From assembly GCA_036522155.1 (NCBI GenBank), contig DATDGI010000270.1:1-12653 (forward strand): a DNA stretch of 12,653 nt, written 5' to 3'. Positions 5,513 through 12,344 of this stretch are shown here, piece after piece; the first letter of the stretch is position 1, and each line of letters opens with the position of its first letter. The translations under genes and the position numbers were made by a program. The stretch comes from UBA9676 sp036522155. GTDB taxonomy: Bacteria > Actinomycetota > Actinomycetes > Streptosporangiales > Streptosporangiaceae. The notes beneath the pieces were generated by a model. The model saw nothing but the letters and a program-made list of their open reading frames with translations. It made no database searches and was not told where the DNA came from.

Positions 5513-5986
5513 GTGACAGACGAGCCGGCCTGGCTGGATGAGGCGGAGATGGCCGCCTGGCTGGCCTTCCTCGAGGTCAGCCACCGGCTCGACCGCGCCA
5601 TCGAGCAGCAGCTCAAGGCCGATGCCGGCCTGTCCCATCCGCAGTACGAGGTCCTGTCCCGGCTGGAGTCCGCGCCCGGCGGCCGGCAGCGGATGAGCGA
5701 GCTCGCGGACATGATCACGGTTTCCCGCAGCGGGCTGACCTACCAGATCACCCAGCTGGAGCGGGCCGGGCTGGTCCGCCGGGAACGGGACCCCGCCGAC
5801 GACCGGGGCGTGCTGGCCGTCCTGACCGAGGCGGGCCGAGCCGCCCTCAGCCGGGCCGCGCCCGGTCACGTCCAGGTGGTACGCCGCTACCTGATCGACG
5901 TGCTCACCCCGGCCCAGCGCACCGCGCTGGCCGAAGGCCTGGCCACCGCCCGCGACCATCTGCGCCTGGGCACCGCCAGTCCATGA
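5513..5986 (+). CDS. MarR-family transcriptional regulator
   Basis: The 157-residue protein has the MarR winged-helix layout. N-terminal dimer helices (residues 10-38, WLAFLEVSHRLDRAIEQQLK) are followed by LSHPQYEVLSRLESAPGGR and the HTH at about 60-85 (MSELADMITVSRSGLTYQIT). Then comes the QLERAGLVRRERDPADDRG wing with the Asp-Arg typical of the family, and C-terminal dimer helices. It is a cytosolic dimeric DNA-binding protein, often released by phenolic or aromatic ligands. The identical TAGTTTGAATTTGAA box in front of its own gene and of the extradiol dioxygenase at 2243-3073 suggests it represses both, perhaps sensing an aromatic substrate. The start is GTG 5513, leaderless. Its 5' end is partly duplicated at 4408-4485. 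Function as repressor is inferred. Confidence 0.9.
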   Translation: MTDEPAWLDEAEMAAWLAFLEVSHRLDRAIEQQLKADAGLSHPQYEVLSRLESAPGGRQRMSELADMITVSRSGLTYQITQLERAGLVRRERDPADDRGVLAVLTEAGRAALSRAAPGHVQVVRRYLIDVLTPAQRTALAEGLATARDHLRLGTASP

Positions 5987-6009
5987 TCACGGAATCCTGT
6001 CAGTGATAG

Positions 6010-6024
6010 GGGTGAGGTTCACCC
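6010..6024. terminator. Small hairpin between convergent marR and SnoaL-like genes
   Basis: GGGTGA-GGT-TCACCC is a perfect 6-bp inverted repeat in the 45-base gap between two convergent stops. A bidirectional terminator is plausible. The stem is short and no U-run follows. Confidence 0.35.
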
Positions 6025-6031
6025 GCGGCGC

Positions 6032-6466
6032 CTATCCCGCGCTGGGCCGGTCGAGCGCTCCGAGCTGCTGCATCATGCCGAGATCGTCGCGCACTGCCCA
6101 GCGCTCTGCGATGCGGCTGCCTTGCAGCCGGTAGATGAACGCGACCTCCCGCTCGTAGCTGCCCGCTGGGACGTAGATGCCGCGAAACTCACCGCCGGGC
6201 CAGTGGCCCCCGCGGGTCCCGAACTGCACGACGTAACCGTTGTCTGCCACGACAGCAAGGTGCCGCCAGCGATCGGAGCGCCAGTCGCTGCGGCCCCGGG
6301 CGCTGAGGAACTCCCGGGTGCCAGCGAGCCCGGGCGGCCGCCCCGGCGCCAGCGCGTGATTCACCATGTCCGGCGTGCACAGTACGTCGAGCTGGTGCAG
6401 GTCTTGGCTGTTGAGCAGAGCGTCGAACCGTTCGACGACGCGGCGGTTCTGATCAGCATCAGCCAC
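6032..6466 (-). CDS. SnoaL-like/ester cyclase family protein
   Basis: The product is about 144 residues, typical of single-domain NTF2-fold SnoaL-like proteins. Family features are NRRVVERFDALLNSQDLHQLDVLC at the start, DMVNHALAPGRPPGLAGTREFLS (the common 'vnH......G.eg...f' pattern), then EFRGIYVPAGSYEREVAFIYRL and GSRIAERWAVRDDLGMMQQLG at the end. The family includes polyketide cyclases and many uncharacterised hydrolase/isomerase-like proteins; the substrate is unknown and no polyketide genes are nearby. GTG 6466 is preferred because GGAGG (complement of 6476-6480) is 9 bases away. GTG 6475 would abut that site. It is divergent from the TetR gene across two tandem palindromes and is the likely target of that repressor. 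Confidence 0.82.
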   Translation of the reverse strand: MADADQNRRVVERFDALLNSQDLHQLDVLCTPDMVNHALAPGRPPGLAGTREFLSARGRSDWRSDRWRHLAVVADNGYVVQFGTRGGHWPGGEFRGIYVPAGSYEREVAFIYRLQGSRIAERWAVRDDLGMMQQLGALDRPSAG

Positions 6467-6499
6467 TTCGTTCACCCTCCACTGGCCGGCAGGAAAATC

Positions 6500-6535
6500 G
6501 TGAGAGTCTAACTCTCACATGAGAGTGCTACTCTC
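6500..6535. promoter_or_regulatory. Two tandem TetR-type palindromes
   Basis: GTGAGAGT-CTA-ACTCTCAC (6500-6518, perfect 8-bp arms) is followed by GAGAGT-GCT-ACTCTC (6521-6535, perfect 6-bp arms). Their centres are 19 bases apart. The inner half-sites also pair as ACTCTCA-CA-TGAGAGT, so four regularly spaced half-sites are present. A -10-like TACTCT (6529-6534) for tetR lies inside site 2 and a -35-like TTGACG for the minus strand sits at 6540-6535. This is the layout of a divergent autorepressed promoter. Confidence 0.75.
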
Positions 6536-6541
6536 GTCAAT

Positions 6542-7216
6542 ATGGGTGAGACAGCACCGCACCGCCGCTACGACAGCCCGCGCCGGCAGGCACAAACTCG
6601 TGCCACCCGGGCAAAGGTTGTGGAAGCCGCGCGAAGCCTGTTCCTCCAGCACGGCTACCCGGCGACCACCGTCGAGATGATCGGGGACGCCGCCGACACG
6701 CCGCTGGCGACCGTCTACCGCCTGTTCAGCTCCAAGCGGGGAATCCTCCATGCAGTGCTGGAGACCTCGTTCGTCGGCGACGACCAGCCGATCCCCCTGC
6801 ATGAGCGACCTACCGCCCAGGAGGCAGCAGGCCAGCATGACCCACGTCAGCTGCTGGCAGGCTTCGCCAGATTGTGCCGCGAGGTGCTGGACCGCTCCGC
6901 GCCGATCCAGCACGTCCTGCGCACAGCGGCCGTGGTAGACCCCGACGCCGCCCAGCTGCTGCACACCTTTAGCGGCCAGCGCCTAGCAGGCCAGGCCCGC
7001 GTTGCCCGGGCGCTCAAAGCCTGCAACGAACTGGCCGAAGGGATGACCGAGCGGCACGCGCTGGACGTGATCTACACCTTGATGTCCCCGGAGGTCCACC
7101 ACCTTCTCACCGTGGAACGGCAGTGGACTGCAGACCAGTACCAGCGCTGGCTCGCAGGCACCCTGTGCGCTACCCTCCTGGCCCGAACTGACCTCAAGGA
7201 GCATGCTTCTCAGTGA
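6542..7216 (+). CDS. TetR-family transcriptional regulator
   Basis: The 224-residue protein has a TetR N-terminal HTH. It has QTRATRAKVVEAARSLFLQHGY (residues 18-39), then ATTVEMIGDAADTPLATVYRLFSSKRGIL (41-69) with the family's 'YxxFxSKxxL'-type end. The C-terminal two thirds form the variable ligand-binding/dimer domain with a VHHLLTVERQWTADQYQRWL segment common in actinobacterial TetR proteins. It starts at ATG 6542 with no ribosome site; a TACTCT -10 ends 7 bases before it, so the transcript may be leaderless. The divergent SnoaL-like gene and the two shared palindromes suggest local repression of that gene and of itself. The ligand is unknown. It converges on the kinase pseudogene, whose stop is at 7263. 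Confidence 0.9.
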   Translation: MGETAPHRRYDSPRRQAQTRATRAKVVEAARSLFLQHGYPATTVEMIGDAADTPLATVYRLFSSKRGILHAVLETSFVGDDQPIPLHERPTAQEAAGQHDPRQLLAGFARLCREVLDRSAPIQHVLRTAAVVDPDAAQLLHTFSGQRLAGQARVARALKACNELAEGMTERHALDVIYTLMSPEVHHLLTVERQWTADQYQRWLAGTLCATLLARTDLKEHASQ

Positions 7217-7262
7217 GAGCGCATCCCGCCGCACACGCCAAGTCCGCCACCATCCGCCAGGG

Positions 7263-8242
7263 CTAGGCATTGGCCCGGCGGAGGCGTTCGGCTGCTTGTG
7301 CCCGGAGCGCATCGCGGCACACCGCGCTGTGGCCGTGCAGTGCTTCCTCTCGGGCGTTGTACGCAGCCATCCACACGCTGGCCGCCCACGCGATCTCCTG
7401 CTCCACGGCCGTGAACAAGCGCCCCTGAATGTTCTGGTAAGCCACCAGGAACGCCTCGGAGCTGTCGATCGGCGCCAGTGTGGGCGGCCCGGCACTGGCG
7501 AAAGACCCACTCGCCGCTCCCGCCAGCGCCGCCTCCGGCTGCCACGCCAGACTGTCCCAGTCGTGCACCGCCCACACCTGCTGACCGTGCCACCGGATGT
7601 TCTGCGCCTCGAAGTCGGCGTGGCCCAGCACGCACGGCAGGCCGGCGGCCAGTAGCCGCCGCCGGGCCCGCTCGGCCGTGCCAGCGACGTACGCGGGCAC
7701 GGCGCTCTGGTCCCGGTTATCGAGGCAGCCGATCGCCGACCACACCCCGGAACCGGTGTGGTCCCAGCGCACCCAGGCGGGTTCGGCAGCGGCGGCGCGA
7801 CGGTCATACCGGCCAGTTCGGCCATCAGCCAGGCGAACACCTCCGCGTAGCGCGCGGCCACGTCCGGCGAGTCCCCGTGCAACAGCTCGCCGCCGGGCCG
7901 GAACTCCTCGGCGTGCACAGCCAGCGAACCGGCACCGGCCACCGGCGTGAGCGGCCGGGCGCACGGAAACCCGCGCCCGGCCAGCCGGGCCTGCGCCGCG
8001 ACACACGACACGGCCCGGCCGTCATCGGCGCGCGCCTTCACCACCACGTCCGTACCATCGGCCAACCGCAGACCGAACACCATCGAGACCTGCTGCAGCT
8101 CGAACAGCACGCCGGCGGGTTCGCCACCCAGATGATCCAGGCACCAAGCCCGCAACCAGTCCGGCAGATCCTCCAACGGCACAGTCAGGACTGTGCCACA
8201 GGCGAGCAGAGGTACCGCGCCCTGAGCGGATTTCGTAATCAT
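7263..8242 (-). pseudogene. Aminoglycoside-phosphotransferase-fold kinase, frameshifted
   Basis: From ATG 8242 the frame reads a kinase N-lobe: FGLRLADGTDVVVKARADD with the likely ATP-binding Lys, then RGFPCARPL and FAWLMAELAGMTVAPPLPNP. It then loses sense. The frame read from about 7780 downward continues it: AWVRWDHTGSGVWSAIG, then VLGHADFEAQNIRW (the HxDxxxxN Brenner-type catalytic loop) and VHDWDSLAW (metal-binding Asp). It ends at 7263. A net loss of one base near 7777-7785 explains the switch. The joined product would be about 325 residues, normal for the APH/phosphotransferase family. The substrate is unknown (sugar, amino alcohol, drug or other). Its ATG overlaps the decarboxylase stop as ATGA, so it is translationally coupled. 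No slippery heptamer is seen, so pseudogene or sequencing error is more likely than programmed shifting. Confidence 0.75.
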
Positions 8243-9678
8243 GTAACAACGACCTGGAGGGTAGCCAGGGTGGGGTCGGCGGCGTAGGCGATCCGGCTGC
8301 CCTCGGCCTGGGCGGCGCGCAGCGCCGCGAGCGCCTCGGCGGTGATGACCTCCCCCGGGGCGAGCACCGGGATCCCGGGCGGGTAGGGGGCCACCAGTTC
8401 GGCGCTCGTGCGCCCGATCGCGGCGCCGGCCACGACCGTTTCGTTAGGCGCGAAGAATGCTTTTCGTGGTGGCAGCGCGACCCGCGGCGTGACCGTCCAG
8501 GCCGGGGACGGGAGCGGAGTGCGGGGGGCGGCGCGGTGCCGCTCGATCGCGGCCACCAGCGTCTGGGTGAAACGGGCGACCGAGTCCTCATCATCGGCCA
8601 GGGTGATGATCGGCACGATGGTGTCGCGGTCGGCCATCTCCACGGGCATGCCCGCCTTGATCAGATCCGCCTCGACCTCGTTCCCGTGCGCGCCGGTGCC
8701 GGGCAGCAGCACGACGAGCTTGGCCGGCTCGACGCCGGGGCCGGCCAGCACCGCGACGCCGGGCACCGCGGCCAGCCGTTCGCGGGCCGCCGCGACCAGC
8801 CGCAGCAGCCGGGCGCACAACTCTTCCCCGTCCCGGGCCAGCAGCGCCCGGCAGGCGTCGATGCTGGCGGCGATCGCGCCCGCCGGGCTGGTCGTGTGCG
8901 TGGCCTCGAAGGCGCGGTCGAGCCGGGCCCGGTCCAGCCGGCCGGTCCTGGCCAGCACCAGGGCGCCCTGGGTGTAGGCGGGCAGTGCCTTGTGCGCGCT
9001 GGTGACCATCGCGTCGGCCCCGGCGGCCAGCGCGTGCGGCGGCAGGTCCGGGTGGAAGCCCAGGTGCGCCGCCCAGGCGGCGTCCACCAGCAGCGGCACC
9101 CCGGCCTCGTGCGCGGCCTGCGCGTGGCCGGCCAGGTCGCCGGTGGTGCCCACGTAGGAGGGGTCGCCCAGGAACACCGCGCAGGCGCCGGGATGGCGGG
9201 CGAGGGCGGCCCTGACCGTGGCCACCGGGACGGCCCGGGGCAGGCCGGTGGCCTCGTCGCGGTCGGGCTGCACCCACACCGGCCGGAGCCCGGCCAGCAC
9301 CAGCCCGAGCAGCAGAGACCGGTGCAGGTTCCGGGTGACGATCACCTCCTGGCCGGGCGAGCCGGCCGCCAGCGCCAGCGCCTGGTTGCCGTGGGTGGAG
9401 CCGGCCACCGAGAACCGGCACCAGTCCGCCCCCCAGAGCCGGGCCGCGCGCTGCTCGGCCTCGGCCAGCAGGATGTCCGCGTGCTTGATCGTGTCGAGGC
9501 CGCCGTAGAGCGGGGTGTCGCCGGCCACCACCGCGCCGGTCAGGTGCGTGCGCTGCTTGTGCCCGGGCACGCTCATCGGCGTCAGTTCGCCAGCCGCCGC
9601 CCGCTCGGTGGAGCGCAGCCACGCGTCCAGCAGCGGCGCATCCCCCCGCAGCCCCCGCGGATCCCGCGCATCAGCCAT
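8239..9678 (-). CDS. Orn/Lys/Arg-type PLP-dependent decarboxylase
   Basis: The 479-residue protein matches the major (fold I) domain of Orn/Lys/Arg decarboxylases in the short form without the N-terminal wing domain. Motifs are MSVPGHKQ (34-41), DTPLYGGLDTIKHADILLAEAEQRAARLWGA (54-84), FSVAGSTHGNQA (89-100), LLVDAAWAAHLGFHP (196-210, with the cofactor Asp199) and TSAHKALPAYTQGA, where Lys230 should bind PLP. A smaller C-terminal domain ends with YPPGIPVLAPGE. It probably decarboxylates a basic amino acid to a polyamine precursor, though specificity cannot be read here. GGAGAGGG lies just upstream of ATG 9678. It overlaps the downstream kinase start by ATGA and is preceded by a palindrome-rich 80-base gap after the choline dehydrogenase gene. 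Confidence 0.92.
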   Translation of the reverse strand: MADARDPRGLRGDAPLLDAWLRSTERAAAGELTPMSVPGHKQRTHLTGAVVAGDTPLYGGLDTIKHADILLAEAEQRAARLWGADWCRFSVAGSTHGNQALALAAGSPGQEVIVTRNLHRSLLLGLVLAGLRPVWVQPDRDEATGLPRAVPVATVRAALARHPGACAVFLGDPSYVGTTGDLAGHAQAAHEAGVPLLVDAAWAAHLGFHPDLPPHALAAGADAMVTSAHKALPAYTQGALVLARTGRLDRARLDRAFEATHTTSPAGAIAASIDACRALLARDGEELCARLLRLVAAARERLAAVPGVAVLAGPGVEPAKLVVLLPGTGAHGNEVEADLIKAGMPVEMADRDTIVPIITLADDEDSVARFTQTLVAAIERHRAAPRTPLPSPAWTVTPRVALPPRKAFFAPNETVVAGAAIGRTSAELVAPYPPGIPVLAPGEVITAEALAALRAAQAEGSRIAYAADPTLATLQVVVT

Positions 9679-9692
9679 CTGCCCTCTCCAGT

Positions 9693-9747
9693 TTCATGAT
9701 CCTGAAGGATCCTCAGGGAATATCACTGACAATCCTTCATGATCATG
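9693..9747. promoter_or_regulatory. Nested palindromes and direct repeats before the decarboxylase
   Basis: Within 55 bases: direct repeats TTCATGATC at 9693-9701 and 9736-9744 (43 apart, about four helix turns); palindrome GATCCT-GA-AGGATC (9698-9711); inverted repeat TGAAGGAT (9703-9710) with ATCCTTCA (9732-9739); and CATGATCATG (9738-9747). The decarboxylase likely has its own regulated promoter here, though part could be a terminator for the upstream gene. Confidence 0.5.
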
Positions 9748-9758
9748 GTGGGTGGGGC

Positions 9759-11426
9759 TCAGCTGGCTCCGGCCGGGGCAGGGCGGTGGCGGTAGAAGGG
9801 GACGTTCTCAGGTGGCAGGGGGGTGTCGCCGAGAATGAGGTCGGCCGCCTTCTCGGCGGTCATCATCACCGGCGCGTAGATGTTGCCGTTGGTCACGTAC
9901 GGCATGACCGAGGCGTCCACCACCCGCAGCCCGGCCACATCATGCACCTGCATGGTGGCCGGGTCGACGACCGCGTCCGGGCCGGTGCCCATCTTGCAGG
10001 TGCACGAGGGGTGCAGCGCGGTTTCCGCGTCCCGGCGGACCCAGTCAAGCACCTGCTCCTCGGTGCTGACCCCGGGGCCGGGCGACAGCTCGCCGGCGTT
10101 GTAGGGGGCGAAGGCCGGCTGGCTCAGGATGCTGCGCGCGATGGCGATCGCCTCGGCCCATTCCCGCCGGTCGCTGGGGGTGGACAGGTAGTTGAACACG
10201 AGGGCCGGGTGCACCGCCGGGTCGGTGGAGATGATCTTGACGGTGCCGCGCGAGTCGGAGTACATCGGGCCGATGTGCACCTGGTAGCCGTGCCCGCCGG
10301 CCGGGGATGAGCCGTCGTAGCGGATGGCGATGGGCAGGAAGTGGAACATCAGGTTCGGGTAGGCCACCTCGTCGTTGCTGCGGGCGAAGCCGCCGCCCTC
10401 GAAGTGGTTGGTCGCCCCCGGGCCGCTGCGGCCAAACAGCCAGCGGGCCCCTACCATCGGGCGGTTGCGCCACTTCAGCGCCGCGGCGACCGAGACCGGC
10501 AGCTTGGACGCGTACTGGACATACACCTCCAGGTGGTCCTGCAGGTTCTCACCCACCCCGGGCAGGTCGGCGACCATGCCGATGCCGAGCCCCTCCAGGT
10601 GACTGGCACGGCCCACGCCCGACAACTGGAGCAGCTGCGGTGAGTTGATCGCGCCGCCGCACAGGATCACCTCATCGGCGCGCACCGTCTGCGGGGATCC
10701 GCGGCCGTGGCGGTACTCCACGCCAACGGCACGCTTGCCGCCGAAGAGGATCCGGGTGACAAAAGCCCGGCAGATCACCTCCAGGTTGGGCCGGCCCAGC
10801 ACCGGGTGCAGGTAGGCGCGGGCCGCGCTGAGCCGGCGGCCGCGGTGGATGTTGCGGTCGAAGGCGGCGAAACCCTCCTGCCGGAACCCGTTGACGTCAC
10901 TGGTGAGCGGGTAGCCCGCCTGCTGGACGGCCTCGAAGAACGCCTGGAACAGCGGGCCGGTGGCCGGCCCGCGTTCCAGCACCAGCGGCCCGTCGCCGCC
11001 GCGGAACTCATCCGCGCCGGCCAGGCAGGTCTCCATCCGCTTGAAGTAGGGCAGGCAGTGCGCGTAGTCCCAGCCGGCCATGCCCGGGTCGGCGGCCCAG
11101 CGCTGGTAGTCGAGCGGGTTGCCGCGCTGGAAGATCATCCCGTTGATGCTGCTCGAACCGCCGAGGACCTTGCCTCGGGCGTGGTAGACGCGGCGGCCGT
11201 TCAGGCACGGCTCCGGCTCCGAGGAGTACTGCCAGTCGTAGAACCGGCTGCCGATCGGGAAGGTGAGCGCGGCCGGCATGTGGATGAACACGTCCCAGCG
11301 GTAGTCCGGGCGGCCCGCCTCCAGCACCAGCACCCGGGTGGACGGGTTGGCCGAGAGCCGGTTGGCCAGGGCGCAGCCCGCCGAGCCGCCGCCGACGATC
11401 ACGAAGTCATAGCGGGCCTGTGCCAT
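9759..11426 (-). CDS. betA: GMC oxidoreductase, choline dehydrogenase-like
   Basis: The 555-residue flavoprotein has the GMC layout. The FAD-binding motif is FVIVGGGSAGCALANRLS (residues 8-25), followed by VLVLEAG, the GMC signature 1 region ARGKVLGGSSSINGMIF (83-99), and signature 2 CGGAINSPQLLQLSGVG (256-272). The C-terminal active site has LHPSCTCKMG (His472) and VMPYVTNGNIYAPVMM (Asn513). The HPSCTCKMG string and total length are those of BetA choline dehydrogenases, which oxidise choline to betaine aldehyde (and on to betaine) in osmoprotection. Related GMC alcohol dehydrogenases share many features, so the substrate is probable but not certain. No betB, betI or choline transporter is visible. 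GGGGAGGG sits just upstream of ATG 11426. Its promoter region contains a perfect palindrome at 11497-11510. Confidence 0.9.
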   Translation of the reverse strand: MAQARYDFVIVGGGSAGCALANRLSANPSTRVLVLEAGRPDYRWDVFIHMPAALTFPIGSRFYDWQYSSEPEPCLNGRRVYHARGKVLGGSSSINGMIFQRGNPLDYQRWAADPGMAGWDYAHCLPYFKRMETCLAGADEFRGGDGPLVLERGPATGPLFQAFFEAVQQAGYPLTSDVNGFRQEGFAAFDRNIHRGRRLSAARAYLHPVLGRPNLEVICRAFVTRILFGGKRAVGVEYRHGRGSPQTVRADEVILCGGAINSPQLLQLSGVGRASHLEGLGIGMVADLPGVGENLQDHLEVYVQYASKLPVSVAAALKWRNRPMVGARWLFGRSGPGATNHFEGGGFARSNDEVAYPNLMFHFLPIAIRYDGSSPAGGHGYQVHIGPMYSDSRGTVKIISTDPAVHPALVFNYLSTPSDRREWAEAIAIARSILSQPAFAPYNAGELSPGPGVSTEEQVLDWVRRDAETALHPSCTCKMGTGPDAVVDPATMQVHDVAGLRVVDASVMPYVTNGNIYAPVMMTAEKAADLILGDTPLPPENVPFYRHRPAPAGAS

Positions 11427-11488
11427 GCGCCCTCCCCATCGAGCCGCGCGCCGCCCGTACCGTCCCGTGGCCGCTGCATCCGGTGTGG

Positions 11489-11520
11489 TGCCCGGCGGTG
11501 GGTTCCCACCATATTGGGCA
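11489..11520. promoter_or_regulatory. Palindrome in the betA/phosphatase divergent region
   Basis: GGTGGG-TT-CCCACC (11497-11510) is a perfect 6-bp inverted repeat, bracketed by TGCCC (11489-11493) and GGGCA (11516-11520). A -10-like CAATAT for the minus strand lies at about 11518-11513, so a protein bound here could control betA. It is not an obvious BetI box. Confidence 0.4.
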
Positions 11521-11592
11521 GATGACGGCGAGTCGATGGGACGCCGACCGGGCCGCCGGGCGGGCCGGGCGGGCCGCTACGCTTCCTGGGTT

Positions 11593-12288
11593 GTGACCAC
11601 TCCCGACGAGCCGCAGGCGGCGGGCGGCTACCGGCAGAACCGGTTCCGGCTGCCACCCGACGCGGCCGAGCTGCTGCTGATCCGGCACGGCGAGTCCGAG
11701 CGCGCCACCCTGGCCGCACCGTTCCCGATGGTGGACGGGCGGGCCGATCCCGCGCTCGCACCGGAAGGGCACCAGCAGGCCGAACGCCTGGCGGACCGGC
11801 TGGCCCCGGCGGGGATCAGCGCCATCTACGTGACCACGCTGCGCCGGACCGCGCTCACGGCCGCGCCGCTGGCCGCCCGGCTCGGCTTCACCCCGCGGGT
11901 CGAGCGGGGGCTGCGCGAGGTCGGCCTGGGCGAGTGGGAGGGCGGGCTGTTCCGCATCCGGGTGGCGGAGAACCATCCCACCGCCCAGCAGATGTGGGAG
12001 CAGGAGAGCTTCGAGGTCATCGCGGGGGCCGAACCGGCGGCCGAGTTCACCGCCCGGGTACGGGAGGCGGTCGACCGGATCGCCGCCGCCCACCTCGGCC
12101 AGCGGGTGGCGGTCTTCACCCACGGCGGCGTGATCGGCGAGGCGCTGGCGCAGGCGAGCGGATCCCGGCCGTTCGCGTTCGTCACCGCCGACAACGGCTC
12201 CATCTCCCGGCTGGTGGTGACCCCCGTCCGGTGGTTCGTCCGGGGCTTCAACGACACCGCGCACCTGGACGGGGGCGGCTCCGGCTGA
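11593..12288 (+). CDS. Histidine phosphatase (phosphoglycerate mutase-like) family protein
   Basis: With the GTG 11593 start the protein is 231 residues. It has LLLIRHGESE (catalytic His32), DPALAPEGHQQAERLADRL, IYVTTLRRTALTAAPLA, LREVGLGEWEGG (Glu109 as likely proton donor) and VAVFTHGGVIGE (second His177). All are standard positions for the branch 2-His phosphatase superfamily that includes CobC and GpmB-like enzymes. The open frame extends upstream to 11425, but those codons are Arg/Gly/Pro-rich, would overlap betA, and lack a ribosome site. TACGCT (11578-11583) is a plausible -10 that would give a near-leaderless mRNA. ATG 11536 is an alternative start. The phosphate-ester substrate cannot be told. 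It is divergent from betA. Confidence 0.85.
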   Translation: MTTPDEPQAAGGYRQNRFRLPPDAAELLLIRHGESERATLAAPFPMVDGRADPALAPEGHQQAERLADRLAPAGISAIYVTTLRRTALTAAPLAARLGFTPRVERGLREVGLGEWEGGLFRIRVAENHPTAQQMWEQESFEVIAGAEPAAEFTARVREAVDRIAAAHLGQRVAVFTHGGVIGEALAQASGSRPFAFVTADNGSISRLVVTPVRWFVRGFNDTAHLDGGGSG

Positions 12289-12344
12289 CAGGCACGGGCG
12301 GCGGGGCGGCCGCTTGAGCGCAGATCGGCCGGCTGATCGGCACA

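Noticed and set aside
5414..5959. 181-codon minus-strand frame opposite marR
   Set aside because: Antisense of the MarR gene; its similarity to another minus-strand frame near 4430 is explained entirely by the 68-bp DNA duplication.
7777..7785. Programmed -1 frameshift in the kinase
   Set aside because: No slippery heptamer or obvious downstream stimulatory structure is seen, so mutation or sequence error is the simpler explanation.
8536..9699. 387-codon plus-strand and 343-codon minus-strand open frames over the decarboxylase
   Set aside because: Both are composed of Gly/Arg/Ala/Pro repeats with no family motif, while the 479-residue decarboxylase frame carries the PLP lysine and other conserved motifs.
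10707..11525. 272-codon plus-strand frame over betA
   Set aside because: Antisense shadow of a strongly conserved GMC oxidoreductase; the product is Val/Glu/Arg-biased without motifs.
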